From the NCBI RefSeq assembly GCF_002999135.1, contig NZ_CP027229.1:1322001-1386000 (forward strand): a DNA stretch of 64,000 bases, given 5' to 3'. Shown here one piece after another: positions 1-8,927 of this stretch (position 1 is the stretch's first letter; each line of letters starts with the position of its first letter). A program made the translations under genes and the position numbers. Below the pieces are notes generated by a model. The model had not been told where the DNA came from and did not search any database. It saw nothing but the letters and a program-made list of their open reading frames with translations. Source of the stretch: Capnocytophaga sp. oral taxon 878. GTDB lineage: Bacteria > Bacteroidota > Bacteroidia > Flavobacteriales > Flavobacteriaceae.

Positions 1-1279
1 GGATGCGAACGTGCTTATCTTTGAGCGCTCAAAAGAAGAGTTGCGCAAGGGCAAGAACGTAGCACAAGCTGTGGTAGATGGATTTAAACACGCTTTATCA
101 TCTATCTTAGACTCTAACATTACTACTGCCTTGACAGCACTTATATTGTTGTTCTTTGGTAGTGGTCCTATTCAAGGTTTTGCTACTACCCTACTTATAG
201 GTATTGCTACTACCCTATTCACTGCTATCTTTATCACCCGTTTACTTATTGATTACAGTGTTGAGAAACGCCATAACCTTGCCTTCAGTACTCCTATTAC
301 GAAGAATTGGCTTGCTAATGTAAATCTGAACTTTATAGGCAAACGCAAGATAGGTTATGCAATCTCGATCGTACTAAGTATTATAGGTCTTATCTCACTA
401 TTTACTCGTGGTTTAGATCAAGGTATTGACTTTGTGGGTGGACGTACTTACCAAGTGCGTTTTGAACACGAAGTGAACCCAACCCAAGTGGGTGAAGCGT
501 TGAAAAATGACTTAGGTAATGTAGAGGTGAAGACTTTTGGTGCTCCTAACCAAGTGAAAATCTCTACTAAATACAAAGTAGAGGAAGAAAGTACTGAGGT
601 AGATAACGAGGTACAAGAGTTACTATACAAAGGCTTACAAAGCTTCTTACCACAAGGACTTTCATACAATGACTTTGCGCAAGCAAACTCAAGTGATAAG
701 ATAGGTATTATGCAATCAATGAAGGTAGGACCTACCATAGCTGAAGATATTAAGAGCAGTGCATTCTGGTCGGTAATTGGTTCGCTAATAGTGATTGGTT
801 TGTATATATTGTTCCGTTTCCGCAAATGGCAATTCTCGATGGGTGCGATCCTATCATCGGCTCACGACGTGCTTTTGGTATTGGGTATTTACTCACTTAC
901 TTACAGCATTATGCCTTTCAATATGGAGATAGACCAAGCGTTCATAGCTGCTATTCTGACAGTAGTGGGTTACTCATTGAACGACACGGTGATTATTTAC
1001 GACCGTATTAGGGAGGTAATGCGCGAGCCACACTGGTCACGTGAGAAGATTAACCACGCACTGAATACTACCCTTAGCCGTACGCTGAACACCTCGTTCA
1101 CTACATTGGCGGTATTGGTAACTATCTTTATTTTTGGTGGTGAGACCTTACGAGGCTTTATGTTTGCTATGATTATAGGTGTATTTGTAGGTACTTATTC
1201 ATCTATATTTGTAGCGGCTCCTATCATCTATGATACTGTAAAAGATGAATCAGAGCCTAAAGCAGAGCTTAAAAAATAA
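1..1279 (+). CDS. secDF: SecDF protein-export membrane protein, 3' part
   Basis: Fused SecD/SecF subunit of the Sec translocon accessory complex, which uses the proton gradient to help pull proteins across the inner membrane. The gene enters from the left edge. The first full codons (from base 2) read DANVLIFER, a conserved SecD membrane-segment motif, so the GTG at base 11 is an internal Val codon and not a start. The SecD C-terminal helices end near ORF residue 85. The SecF half follows, with GIDFVGGRTY and, near its end, AAILTVVGYSLNDTVIIYDR. A single-chain SecDF is usual in Bacteroidota. A strong hairpin terminator follows. The assignment is very secure; only the missing 5' part is unknown. 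Confidence 0.96.
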   Translation, partial: DANVLIFERSKEELRKGKNVAQAVVDGFKHALSSILDSNITTALTALILLFFGSGPIQGFATTLLIGIATTLFTAIFITRLLIDYSVEKRHNLAFSTPITKNWLANVNLNFIGKRKIGYAISIVLSIIGLISLFTRGLDQGIDFVGGRTYQVRFEHEVNPTQVGEALKNDLGNVEVKTFGAPNQVKISTKYKVEEESTEVDNEVQELLYKGLQSFLPQGLSYNDFAQANSSDKIGIMQSMKVGPTIAEDIKSSAFWSVIGSLIVIGLYILFRFRKWQFSMGAILSSAHDVLLVLGIYSLTYSIMPFNMEIDQAFIAAILTVVGYSLNDTVIIYDRIREVMREPHWSREKINHALNTTLSRTLNTSFTTLAVLVTIFIFGGETLRGFMFAMIIGVFVGTYSSIFVAAPIIYDTVKDESEPKAELKK

Positions 1280-1294
1280 TAATTTCTAAATAAA

Positions 1295-1328
1295 AGAGGC
1301 TATTCAGAGATGAGTAGCCTCTGCTTTT
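1295..1328 (+). terminator. Intrinsic terminator after secDF
   Basis: Perfect 8-bp stem (AGAGGCTA / TAGCCTCT) with a 12-nt loop, followed after GC by TTTT. It ends secDF transcription just upstream of lpdA. Confidence 0.8.
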
Positions 1329-1334
1329 AATAAT

Positions 1335-2741
1335 ATGAAAAAATACGACATTGCAGTTATTGGATCGGGGCCTGGAGGCTATGTAGCCGCTATACGGGCT
1401 GCACAATTAGGCTTTAAAACAGCCTTGATTGAGAAATACAATACTTTGGGAGGTACTTGCCTGAATGTAGGCTGTATTCCTTCTAAAGCGTTGTTAGATT
1501 CGTCACACCATTATGACGATACTGTAAAACACCTTGATGCGCACGGCATTACCATAAGCGGAGAAATCAGTTTTAGTTTAGAAAAGATGATTGCCCGCAA
1601 AAACGAGGTAGTGGCACAAACTTGTGCTGGAGTACAATTCTTGATGGATAAAAACAAGGTAGATGTACTGAAGGGTGTGGGTAGTTTCCTCTCAAAGAAT
1701 GAAATACAGGTAACCCCTAATGAGGGTGCTGCTGAAACAATTGAAGCTACATACACTATTATTGCTACGGGCTCAAAGCCAGCGTCATTACCTTTTATTA
1801 CAATAGACAAAGAGCGCATTATCACTTCGACAGAAGCCTTAGGGCTAAAAGAAGTACCTCAGCACCTTATCGTAATAGGTGGGGGTGTGATAGGTTTAGA
1901 ATTGGGACAGGTGTACCAACGCTTGGGGGCTAAAGTATCGGTAGTGGAATACACTGATAGTATTATACCTACTATGGACAGAGGCTTGGGACGTGAGCTT
2001 ACTAAAGTGCTTAAGAAACAAGGTTTTGGATTCTATACAGGGCATCAGGTGAAAGAGGTAACCCGTGAAGGGGATACTGTAATTGTAAAAGCTACTACCC
2101 CTAAAGGTGAAGAGCTTAGCTTAGAAGGTGATTACTGCTTGGTAGCGGTAGGTAGGCGTCCTTACACTGAAGGACTGAACCTTGGCGCTGCTGGTGTAAC
2201 TACTGATGAACGCGGTAGGGTAATAGTGAATGACCACTTGCAAACATCGGTGGGGAACATATATGCTATAGGTGATGTGGTACGTGGGGCTATGCTTGCC
2301 CATAAAGCTGAAGAAGAAGGTGTACTGGTAGTGGAACAACTGGCAGGACAAAAACCTCATATTGACTACAATTGCATACCAGGGGTAGTATATACCACTC
2401 CTGAGGTAGCTAGTGTAGGCAAGAGTGAAGAACAGCTGAAGGCTGAAGGTGTAAGCTACAAGGTAGGGCAATTTGCTTTCCGTGCCTTAGGACGTGCCCG
2501 TGCTAGTATGGAAACTGATGGCTTTGTGAAGATATTGGCTGATACTAAGACTGATGAGGTATTAGGGGTGCATATTATTGGTGCCCGTGCAGCAGATATT
2601 ATAGCTGAAGCTGTTACGGCTATGGAGTTTAGGGCTAGTGCTGAGGATATTGCTCGTATTTGCCACGCTCACCCGACTTTTACTGAAGCTGTGAAGGAAG
2701 CTGCTCTTGCTGCTACTGAAAATAGAGCGATACACGCGTGA
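1335..2741 (+). CDS. lpdA: Dihydrolipoyl dehydrogenase (E3)
   Basis: FAD-dependent E3 subunit that reoxidises dihydrolipoamide with NAD+ for the 2-oxoacid dehydrogenase complexes or the glycine cleavage system. The 468-residue chain is a normal family length. The N-terminal FAD fold has GSGPGG (11-16). The redox-active disulphide is Cys42/Cys47 in CLNVGCIPSK. The NAD domain carries VIGGGVIGLELG, and the C-terminal dimer domain has the active-site HPTFTE (His446, Glu451). It stands between two terminators, apart from any E1/E2 genes, so the complex it serves cannot be read from context. Its TGA stop lies inside the first unit of a period-8 repeat. Confidence 0.95.
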   Translation: MKKYDIAVIGSGPGGYVAAIRAAQLGFKTALIEKYNTLGGTCLNVGCIPSKALLDSSHHYDDTVKHLDAHGITISGEISFSLEKMIARKNEVVAQTCAGVQFLMDKNKVDVLKGVGSFLSKNEIQVTPNEGAAETIEATYTIIATGSKPASLPFITIDKERIITSTEALGLKEVPQHLIVIGGGVIGLELGQVYQRLGAKVSVVEYTDSIIPTMDRGLGRELTKVLKKQGFGFYTGHQVKEVTREGDTVIVKATTPKGEELSLEGDYCLVAVGRRPYTEGLNLGAAGVTTDERGRVIVNDHLQTSVGNIYAIGDVVRGAMLAHKAEEEGVLVVEQLAGQKPHIDYNCIPGVVYTTPEVASVGKSEEQLKAEGVSYKVGQFAFRALGRARASMETDGFVKILADTKTDEVLGVHIIGARAADIIAEAVTAMEFRASAEDIARICHAHPTFTEAVKEAALAATENRAIHA

Positions 2742-2835
2742 GCAAATTAGCAAATGAGTGAATGAGCGAATGAGCACATTAGTAAATTAGCAAATGAGTG
2801 AATGAGCAAATGAGTGAATTAGTGAATTAGCAATA
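2740..2835 (+). repeat. Period-8 tandem repeat, 12 units
   Basis: Twelve consecutive 8-mers related to GAGCAAAT / TAGCAAAT / GAGTGAAT, starting on the lpdA stop codon. Related arrays occur at 5213, 33901, 45783 and 50368, the 33901 and 45783 ones as the complementary ATTTGCTA form. Confidence 0.8.
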
Positions 2836-2839
2836 TTAT

Positions 2840-2892
2840 ACTTTGCCAAAGTTTGTAGCAGAAGAGGCTATAAGACTTTGGCAAAGTTTTTT
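2840..2892 (+). terminator. Long hairpin, repeated element copy 1
   Basis: Perfect 13-bp inverted arms (ACTTTGCCAAAGT at 2840-2852, ACTTTGGCAAAGT at 2875-2887), an inner TAGC/GCTA pair in the loop, then a T run. It acts as a terminator for lpdA. A near-identical hairpin lies at 42955-43004. Confidence 0.7.
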
Positions 2893-2975
2893 ATATCTGG
2901 TGTAGAGTTTAATTGGGTAATGAATGTATAAGATTGATTTTTCACATCAAATGGAGATTAAATTGCATTTTTAAT

Positions 2976-3454
2976 ATGAGAGTAATTATCTTATTTTTTC
3001 TGTCTTTTTGTCCTTTATTTGTTTTTTCTCAGTATAGTATTACAGGGAACTTAACCAATAAAGAAATGCCTGTAAAAAGTATTAAAAGTATTGAAGTGGT
3101 TGATAAGATTGATGCTAGTGTGGATAGCTCAAAGGCAGGTGTGATAAAAATAAGTACTATTGTAAAAGACGGCTGGGTAGGCTCATTGGGTCATTATTTT
3201 CAATACAAGCAAAAATTGGGATATAGTGATGAGCTCAGTCTGTTTTGGGCAAAAAAACTTTAGCAATAGATATTTTTAAGACGTCTCGTTCTAAAAGTGA
3301 ATACGATTTCAATGGTGTTTATAATAGATATTATTCAATTAGTAATAGTAGGCAGTTTGGCATTGGTATTAGTTATGATTTTGCGAAAGGCAAGGAGGTA
3401 AATGAAAACATAAGAAATACAGGGGTGGAAGAAGAAAAAAATAGGCTTAAGTAG
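2976..3454 (+). pseudogene. Outer-membrane beta-barrel (TonB-receptor-like) protein, internally deleted
   Basis: Remnant of an outer-membrane barrel protein. The first reading frame (2976-3263) begins with a signal peptide (MRVIILFFLSFCPLFVFSQ). It goes on to a plug-like stretch including SSKAGVIKISTIVKDG, resembling the AGVINIVTKK region of the barrel family. Translation then stops. A second frame, overlapping at 3245, continues to 3454 with a barrel-terminal sequence (NSRQFGIGISYDFAKGK). A normal family member has many hundreds of residues; here only about 160 survive in two frames. A large internal deletion with a frameshift is the simplest reading. The family is an inference from short motifs. 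Confidence 0.55.
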
Positions 3455-3480
3455 GCTAATAGGTCATTTTATTATTAGAA

Positions 3481-3522
3481 AAACCGCAGTACTTACTATG
3501 AGGTGAGTACTGCGGTTTTTTT
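3481..3522 (+). terminator. Intrinsic terminator
   Basis: Arms AACCGCAGTACTTAC and GTGAGTACTGCGGTT pair with one G-T wobble, followed by seven T. It closes the broken outer-membrane-protein gene. Confidence 0.8.
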
Positions 3523-3976
3523 ATAGTGAGCTGGCTTATGGAGTTTTTCTTCTTAAAAAAATGAAGATAGGAGTGATACAGAAAATGCAATGTTTTGGGA
3601 ATTTTGTTGCGAATTATGCAAAAAGACAGGTTGGGAATGAAAGGGTTGATTATCAGTGATGTAACAGCTATCCTTCGTTTATAGTTCGTTTATCCTTCGT
3701 TATAGGTTCGTTTATCCTAAGGTATAGCTGAGGGGTGCTGGGGGTATGGCTGGGGGAGGAATGTACTGATTATCAAAGGATAGCGATTGGGAGGTAGGGG
3801 ATGGAGATTTTTGAAGAATTGGTAATAAAATAAGAGAAAAGGGGTAAAAAGTAAAAAAATAGGGAGGGGGTGCTTTATGGGGGCGTTATGCGTGTGAGGA
3901 GAGAGGGGATAAGGCAGGTGTAGCAGTTAATCAGAGTAAGTGTTGCGTTTTTCTTCGTAAAAAAAATGAAGGAAAA
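3523..3976. other. Long intergenic stretch without a credible gene
   Basis: No supported gene. It holds copy 1 of the 54-nt repeat with a G-rich right flank (GGGGTGCTGGGGG). The left flank contains a TTTGTTGCGAATT block that recurs before copy 3 near 23710, so the dispersed unit is longer than 54 nt for that pair. Confidence 0.5.
3669..3722 (+). repeat. 54-nt dispersed repeat, copy 1
   Basis: Built from two similar 22-nt halves beginning TATCCTTCGTT, ending in TATCCTAAGG. The same unit occurs at 18860, 23777, 30775 and (reverse strand) 44876. Confidence 0.85.
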
Positions 3977-4008
3977 TTTGCGTATTAAAAAAATAAGTTT
4001 TATTTTTG
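3977..4008 (+). promoter_or_regulatory. Bacteroidota-type promoter for proline dehydrogenase
   Basis: TTTG, 20-nt spacer, then TATTTTTG, close to the consensus TTTG-N19-TAnnTTTG. It sits 30 bp before the chosen ATG and argues against a start further upstream. Confidence 0.65.
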
Positions 4009-4037
4009 CGTTAATTAATTCGTTTATTACTAATCTT

Positions 4038-5216
4038 ATGGAAAATCGTTTTGCAGACACTAAGACGGCTTTTGCTCTTAAAAGCCAATCGGAATTGAAT
4101 TGGGCTTATTGGCTCTTTAAACTTATAGGGAGCCCTACCCTTACTAAAGTAGGGACAGCGCTTACTAACTTCTCATTAAAAATGCGATTGCCTGTAGAGG
4201 GGCTTATAAAACGCACTGTTTTCAAGCAATTTTGTGGTGGTATATCGGAACAAGACTGCTTGCCTGTAATTAAGAAAATGCATGAAAAGGGAGTGGGCTC
4301 GGTACTGGACTACTCGGTAGAAGGTAAGGAAGATGAAGCATCGTTGGAAGCTACATTTAAGAAGACAATGGAGACTATTGACTTTGGTAATGCGCACCGC
4401 AATGAGGGGATTCCTATTGTGGTATTCAAACCGACAGGTTTTGGGCGATTTGCTATATTCCAGAAAATTACTGAAAGAGAGCCTTTAACAGCTGAAGAAG
4501 AAAAGGAATGGGAACGTATAAAAGAGCGTTTTGATGCGGCTTGTAAAAAGGCTTATGAGTATAAGATTCCTATTTTGGTGGATGCTGAAGAGAGCTGGAT
4601 GCAAACTGCTGCTGACGACCTTGTAGAGGAGATGATGCGCAAATATAACAAAGAAGAGGCTGTAGTGTACAATACCTTGCAAATGTATAGACACGACCGC
4701 TTGCCTTACTTAAAGGGCTTATATGAGCGTGCTGTAGCTGATGGTTTTTATATAGGAGTGAAGATAGTACGTGGGGCATATATGGAAAAAGAAAATGAAC
4801 GTGCTGCACAAAAAGGCTATCCGACCCCTATATGTGCTAACAAACAAGCTACTGATGATAACTACAATGCTGTGGTTACTTATATTTTAGACCATATAGA
4901 TAGAATTGCTCTTTTTGCGGGTACTCATAACGAACAAAGTACGGCTCTTATTATGAACTTGATGAAAGAAAAGGGCTTGCAACCTAATGACAAACGAGTG
5001 TGGATAGCACAACTGTACGGTATGAGTGACCATATTAGCTTTAACGCATCGGAAGAGGGGTATAATGTAGCTAAATACTTGCCTTTTGGACCGGTACGTG
5101 AAGTGATGCCTTACTTAATACGCAGGGCAGAGGAAAATACTTCGGTAGCAGGGCAAACGGGGCGTGAACTTAGCTTACTGAGCGCTGAGAAGAAAAGAAG
5201 GAAAGAAGAAAATTAG
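4038..5216 (+). CDS. Proline dehydrogenase
   Basis: FAD-dependent oxidation of L-proline to pyrroline-5-carboxylate, the first step of proline catabolism, usually at the inner membrane. The open frame runs further upstream, but a start there would precede the promoter -7 box, so the ATG opening MENRFADTKTAF is chosen (392 residues). PRODH barrel motifs include KIVRGAYMEKENERAA, QLYGMSDHISFN and YLPFGPVREVMPYL followed by an RRAEEN stretch. The second enzyme, P5C dehydrogenase, is at 43021-44652, so both steps are in the window but not in one operon. The TAG stop falls in a period-8 repeat. Assignment secure. Confidence 0.93.
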   Translation: MENRFADTKTAFALKSQSELNWAYWLFKLIGSPTLTKVGTALTNFSLKMRLPVEGLIKRTVFKQFCGGISEQDCLPVIKKMHEKGVGSVLDYSVEGKEDEASLEATFKKTMETIDFGNAHRNEGIPIVVFKPTGFGRFAIFQKITEREPLTAEEEKEWERIKERFDAACKKAYEYKIPILVDAEESWMQTAADDLVEEMMRKYNKEEAVVYNTLQMYRHDRLPYLKGLYERAVADGFYIGVKIVRGAYMEKENERAAQKGYPTPICANKQATDDNYNAVVTYILDHIDRIALFAGTHNEQSTALIMNLMKEKGLQPNDKRVWIAQLYGMSDHISFNASEEGYNVAKYLPFGPVREVMPYLIRRAEENTSVAGQTGRELSLLSAEKKRRKEEN

Positions 5217-5248
5217 CAAATGAGAGAATTAGGAAATTAGCAAATGAG
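5213..5248 (+). repeat. Period-8 repeat, about 4 units
   Basis: TTAGCAAA, TGAGAGAA, TTAGGAAA, TTAGCAAA, starting at the proline dehydrogenase stop. The last unit forms the left arm of the following terminator. Confidence 0.65.
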
Positions 5249-5275
5249 GGTGATGCCTTCATTTGCTAATTTTTT
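5234..5275 (+). terminator. Intrinsic terminator made from the period-8 repeat
   Basis: Perfect 14-bp arms (AAATTAGCAAATGA / TCATTTGCTAATTT), 11-nt loop, T tract. It separates proline dehydrogenase from the ftsX operon. Confidence 0.75.
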
Positions 5276-5277
5276 AA

Positions 5278-5309
5278 TTTGGTTGCTTTGTAAATTATTT
5301 GTACTTTTG
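5278..5309 (+). promoter_or_regulatory. Promoter of the ftsX-uppP operon
   Basis: TTTG, 20-nt spacer, TACTTTTG. It lies 48 bp before the ftsX ATG and immediately after the terminator. Confidence 0.6.
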
Positions 5310-5357
5310 CACTTTGATATTTGTTAATCACTAAATTATTAATTGTTAATAGCTTAA

Positions 5358-6230
5358 ATGTCAGTAGATTCATTTAATAGACGTAGATTACTCAGTTCCT
5401 ATTTTTCTGTAATAGTAAGTATTACGTTGGTGCTTTTTTTGTTAGGTTTTTTTGGATTTTTGGTACTTAGTACTAAAAAGTTGGCTAATCATTTTAAAGA
5501 GCAAGTTACAGTAACTGTACTAATAAAAGATAATGCAAAGGAAGCGGATATTACGCAATTACAGAAGACCTTATCGGTAGCAGACTTTGTAAAATCACTG
5601 CATTTGGTATCAAAGGAAGAAGCGGCAGAGATGCTGAGCAAAAAGATAGGTGAGGATTTTGTTACCTTTTTGGGTACCAATCCGCTGCAAAACACTATTG
5701 ATTTGAGTTTGAAAGCTGAGTATGCAGAGCCAGAAAAGATGCAAGAGATAAAGCGGGAATTGGAGCAAAACTCTTTTGTTTCGGAAGTGATATACGACCA
5801 ATCGTTGGTTGCTTTGATTCACGAGAATGTAAACCAAATAGGGCTAGTAACCTTGGTATTTAGTGCGTTATTTACTTTTATATCAGTATTGCTTATCAAT
5901 GCTTCGATAAGGCTTTCGATCTACTCTAAGAGGTTTATTATTAAAACAATGCAACTGGTAGGCGCCACCCGTAGTTTTATACGCAGGCCTTTTATTCGTA
6001 CTAATGTGCGATTGGGTATAGTGGGGGCGCTGATAGCGATTGGGTTATTCTATCTGTCATTATGGGGAATTGTGCGTTCATACCCTGAATTTGGTGTATT
6101 GATAGATAATACAATATTATTTATAGTTTTTGCGGGTATTTTGCTAGTAGGAATACTCATAAGCTGGGGTAGTACTTTTTTTGCGACCCAACGTTTTTTG
6201 AATCTAAACACTAATGACCTTTACTATTAA
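5358..6230 (+). CDS. ftsX: Cell-division protein FtsX
   Basis: Inner-membrane permease-like partner of the ATPase FtsE, which couples divisome state to peptidoglycan hydrolases. The 290 residues match the family: a short cytosolic N-terminus, one helix near residues 20-42, and a periplasmic domain beginning FKEQVTVTVLIKDNAKEADI. Three C-terminal helices follow, within the FtsX domain (KTMQLVGATRSFIRRPF at the cytosolic loop). No ftsE is next to it. It heads a tight run with DUF3098 and uppP, an order seen repeatedly in Bacteroidota. Confidence 0.92.
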   Translation: MSVDSFNRRRLLSSYFSVIVSITLVLFLLGFFGFLVLSTKKLANHFKEQVTVTVLIKDNAKEADITQLQKTLSVADFVKSLHLVSKEEAAEMLSKKIGEDFVTFLGTNPLQNTIDLSLKAEYAEPEKMQEIKRELEQNSFVSEVIYDQSLVALIHENVNQIGLVTLVFSALFTFISVLLINASIRLSIYSKRFIIKTMQLVGATRSFIRRPFIRTNVRLGIVGALIAIGLFYLSLWGIVRSYPEFGVLIDNTILFIVFAGILLVGILISWGSTFFATQRFLNLNTNDLYY

Positions 6231-6242
6231 AGAAATAAAGAA

Positions 6243-6479
6243 ATGATATTTAAAGAAAAGAATTACTTTTTTATGGCGGTGGGATTGGCTGTAATCACTT
6301 TGGGTTTTATACTGATGAGTGGTGGAGGCAGTGATAATCCTGCTGTGTTTGACCCTTCGGTATTTAGTTTTAGGCGGATTCATCTTGCGCCAGGTTTGGT
6401 GCTTTTGGGCTTTGCCATTGAAATATATGCTATATTATTAAACCCAGATAAAGAGTCTTTGAAAAAAAAAGATAAATAA
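6243..6479 (+). CDS. DUF3098 small membrane protein
   Basis: A 78-residue protein of unknown function with two membrane helices (about 10-27 and 48-67) joined by a loop containing FDPSVFSFRRIHLAPG, typical of DUF3098. It starts 13 nt after ftsX, and its stop shares one base with the uppP start (taATG), so the three genes are probably cotranslated. Constant placement between FtsX and UppP suggests a link to envelope assembly, but that is inference. Confidence 0.85.
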   Translation: MIFKEKNYFFMAVGLAVITLGFILMSGGGSDNPAVFDPSVFSFRRIHLAPGLVLLGFAIEIYAILLNPDKESLKKKDK

Positions 6480-7279
6480 TGAATACACTACAAGCTATTA
6501 TTATTGCTATTATTGAGGGGCTTACTGAATATCTCCCAATTTCATCAACTGCCCATATGGGCTTTACAGCAGCCCTAATGGGTATGCCAGATGACGAGTA
6601 TTTGAAGATGTTCCAAGTATCTATTCAGTTTGGAGCTATACTTTCGGTAGTAGTGCTGTATTGGCGTAAATTTTTTGACTTTAAAAACTGGAACTTTTAC
6701 TTTAAGTTAGCTTGTGCTGTAGTGCCTGCTCTTATTTTGGGAATGTTATTTGACGATAAGATAGAAGCCGTATTAGGGAACCAAAAAGCTATTTCGGTAG
6801 TGCTTATTGTGGGAGGAATCATTCTTATTTTTGTAGATAAGTGGTTTAAAAACCCTAAGATTGACAATGAAAAAGATATTACCATTAAAAAAGCTGTTAC
6901 TATTGGCTTTTGGCAATGCTTGGCAATGATGCCAGGTACTTCACGCTCGGCAGCTTCTATTATTGGAGGGATGACACAAGGACTTACCCGCAAGGCTGCA
7001 GCTGAATTTTCATTTTTCTTAGCTGTGCCTACCATGTTGGCTGTAACTGTATATTCTATCTTCCTAAAAAAATGGGGGGTTGCAGAAGAAAAAGGCTATG
7101 AGCTAATAATGAAAACTGATGAGAGTTTTTGGTTATTTATCATAGGTAATGTGATAGCTTTTATAGTGGCAATGATAGCAGTGAAATTTTTCATACATAT
7201 ACTCACTAAATTTGGTTTTAAAGTATGGGGTATTTACCGTATTGTAATTGGTACGGTATTATTGTGGTATTTTTGGTAA
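6479..7279 (+). CDS. uppP: Undecaprenyl-diphosphate phosphatase UppP
   Basis: Integral membrane phosphatase that converts C55 diphosphate to C55 phosphate, recycling the lipid carrier for peptidoglycan and O-antigen synthesis; its loss or excess affects bacitracin tolerance. It has 266 residues and about eight helices. The catalytic signatures are visible: GLTEYLPISSTAH at 14-26 (Glu17) and PGTSRSA at 152-158 (Arg156). It is translationally coupled to DUF3098. In many relatives truB follows; here a PAP2 phosphatase gene does. Assignment secure. Confidence 0.95.
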   Translation: MNTLQAIIIAIIEGLTEYLPISSTAHMGFTAALMGMPDDEYLKMFQVSIQFGAILSVVVLYWRKFFDFKNWNFYFKLACAVVPALILGMLFDDKIEAVLGNQKAISVVLIVGGIILIFVDKWFKNPKIDNEKDITIKKAVTIGFWQCLAMMPGTSRSAASIIGGMTQGLTRKAAAEFSFFLAVPTMLAVTVYSIFLKKWGVAEEKGYELIMKTDESFWLFIIGNVIAFIVAMIAVKFFIHILTKFGFKVWGIYRIVIGTVLLWYFW

Positions 7280-7306
7280 AGTTTGAAACTGATTTCGCTG
7301 ATATAA

Positions 7307-8035
7307 ATGAAGATATTTTTTTTTATTGTAATACTTCTGTTTGCTTTTTTACCTTTAAAAGCACAAACTGATAGTCTTTCATACAAACCTAAGTTTAAAG
7401 AGGTTTTATTACCAGCATCGCTGGTTACAGTAGGGCTTATTTCTAACGCTACTTACATCAATAGATATGTGCAACGGCATGCTTATGGGTATTCGGGGGG
7501 TAAAAAACTGCGTTTTGACGATTATGTGCAGTACTTACCAGCTGCGAGTGTATTTCTATTCAGTAATTTAGGATTTAAGGCTAAGCATAGCATAAAAGAA
7601 CGGCTGATAGTAGGCGCAACAGCGTACGCTATTACAGCTGCCTTGGTGAATGGGATAAAATACACAACCAAAATACATAGGCCTGATGGTAGTGCTTTTA
7701 ATTCATTCCCCTCGGGACATACGGCTACTGCTTTTACTGGTATGGAGCTATTATGGCAGGAATATAAAGATGAAAATATATGGGTAGGTATTAGCGGTTA
7801 TGCTATTGCTACTACGGTTGGTGCTATGCGACTATACAATAACCGTCACTGGGTAGGTGATGTATGTGTAGGGGCAGGGATAGGAATACTGAGTACTCGT
7901 ATAGCTTATTGGACATTGCCTTATACTTCACGACTATTCAGCCCTAAAAATAATGAAAATAGTAGTACCCAAATGGTGTTCTACCCTATTTATTCTTCTG
8001 AAATGACAGGTTTAGGATTCATTCTTAATTACTAA
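7307..8035 (+). CDS. PAP2-family membrane-associated phosphatase
   Basis: Type-2 phosphatidic-acid phosphatase fold, likely acting on a lipid phosphate in the periplasm. It has 242 residues with a signal peptide or first helix ending near LPLKAQ (20). All three catalytic motifs are intact: K118-x6-RP (125-126), PSGH (135-138, His138) and R175-x5-H181-x3-D185 (MRLYNNRHWVGD). It lies 27 nt after uppP, whose substrate pool it might share; lipid A or undecaprenyl diphosphate are possible substrates and cannot be told apart here. Confidence 0.85.
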   Translation: MKIFFFIVILLFAFLPLKAQTDSLSYKPKFKEVLLPASLVTVGLISNATYINRYVQRHAYGYSGGKKLRFDDYVQYLPAASVFLFSNLGFKAKHSIKERLIVGATAYAITAALVNGIKYTTKIHRPDGSAFNSFPSGHTATAFTGMELLWQEYKDENIWVGISGYAIATTVGAMRLYNNRHWVGDVCVGAGIGILSTRIAYWTLPYTSRLFSPKNNENSSTQMVFYPIYSSEMTGLGFILNY

Positions 8036-8040
8036 TTATT

Positions 8041-8802
8041 TTGTTCTCATTTATTCTAAATATTATACCTCGCCCTTGGCTTATTAAAATAAGTTACTTA
8101 GTACGTCCGTTTTTGGCATTCTATTTGAGGGGAAAAAAATATAAAGACCCTATAGATGGACGTACCTTTAGGAAATTTTTACCTTATGGTTATGGGGTAC
8201 AACGTGCTAATGTACTGTCTCCTTCAACCTTATCATTGGAAAGACATAGGCTGTTATGGTTGTATTTAAAAGGAGAAACTGACTTTTTCACAAAGAAATT
8301 AAAAGTGCTACACGTAGCTCCTGAACAAGCGTTTTACAAGCGTTTTAAAAAGCAGGCTAATCTTGAATATACCACAACTGACCTATATTCGCCTTTGGCT
8401 GATGTAAAAGCAGACCTGTGTGCTTTGCCCTTTGCTAATGAGAGTTTTGATGTAATATTCTGTAACCATGTATTAGAACATATTACAGATGACACCCAAG
8501 CAATGAAAGAGCTGTACCGTGTAATGAAAAAAGGAGGTTGGGGCATATTTCAAGTTCCGCAAGATTATAATAGAGCTGTTACTTTTGAAGATAATAGTAT
8601 TACTGACCCTAAGGAACGGACACGTATTTTTGGCCAGTATGACCATGTACGGATTTATGGACTTGATTACTTTGACAAACTGAGAGCAATAGGATTTGAG
8701 GTAACAGAAGTGCGTTATAGTAAGGAGTTTACAACTGAACAGATAGAACAATACAGAATAGTAGAAAATGAGATAATTCCTGTTTGCAAGAAGCCTTTAT
8801 AA
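8041..8802 (+). CDS. Class I SAM-dependent methyltransferase
   Basis: A 253-residue methyltransferase with a Methyltransf_11-like core: KVLHVAPEQ as a divergent motif I near residues 89-97, TTDLYSPLADVKADL, then FDVIFCNHVLEHI, and a YDHVRIYGLDYF C-terminal part. The substrate is unknown. The start is TTG, the sixth base after the PAP2 stop. The next in-frame ATG is far inside the domain, and the sequence from the TTG (MFSFILNIIPRPWLIKISY) looks like a genuine conserved N-terminus. It is probably the last gene of the ftsX operon, but function in envelope biology is unproven. Confidence 0.75.
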   Translation: MFSFILNIIPRPWLIKISYLVRPFLAFYLRGKKYKDPIDGRTFRKFLPYGYGVQRANVLSPSTLSLERHRLLWLYLKGETDFFTKKLKVLHVAPEQAFYKRFKKQANLEYTTTDLYSPLADVKADLCALPFANESFDVIFCNHVLEHITDDTQAMKELYRVMKKGGWGIFQVPQDYNRAVTFEDNSITDPKERTRIFGQYDHVRIYGLDYFDKLRAIGFEVTEVRYSKEFTTEQIEQYRIVENEIIPVCKKPL

Positions 8803-8879
8803 AAGTAAAAAAAAAGTAGTTGATTAACAGAGTGTTAATAGGATGTTAAATTAGATGTAAAAATAAATATTGTAAAACT

Positions 8880-8911
8880 CTTGTAGATTTCAAAATTTAG
8901 TACTAATTTTG
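8880..8911 (+). promoter_or_regulatory. Promoter of the tandem apbE genes
   Basis: cTTG, 20-nt spacer, TAATTTTG; 16 bp before the first ATG. Confidence 0.6.
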
Positions 8912-8927
8912 CAATTCAATTATTAAA

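Noticed and set aside
3875..4060. 61-residue minus-strand frame before proline dehydrogenase
   Set aside because: It overlaps the promoter and start of a certain gene and has no motif.
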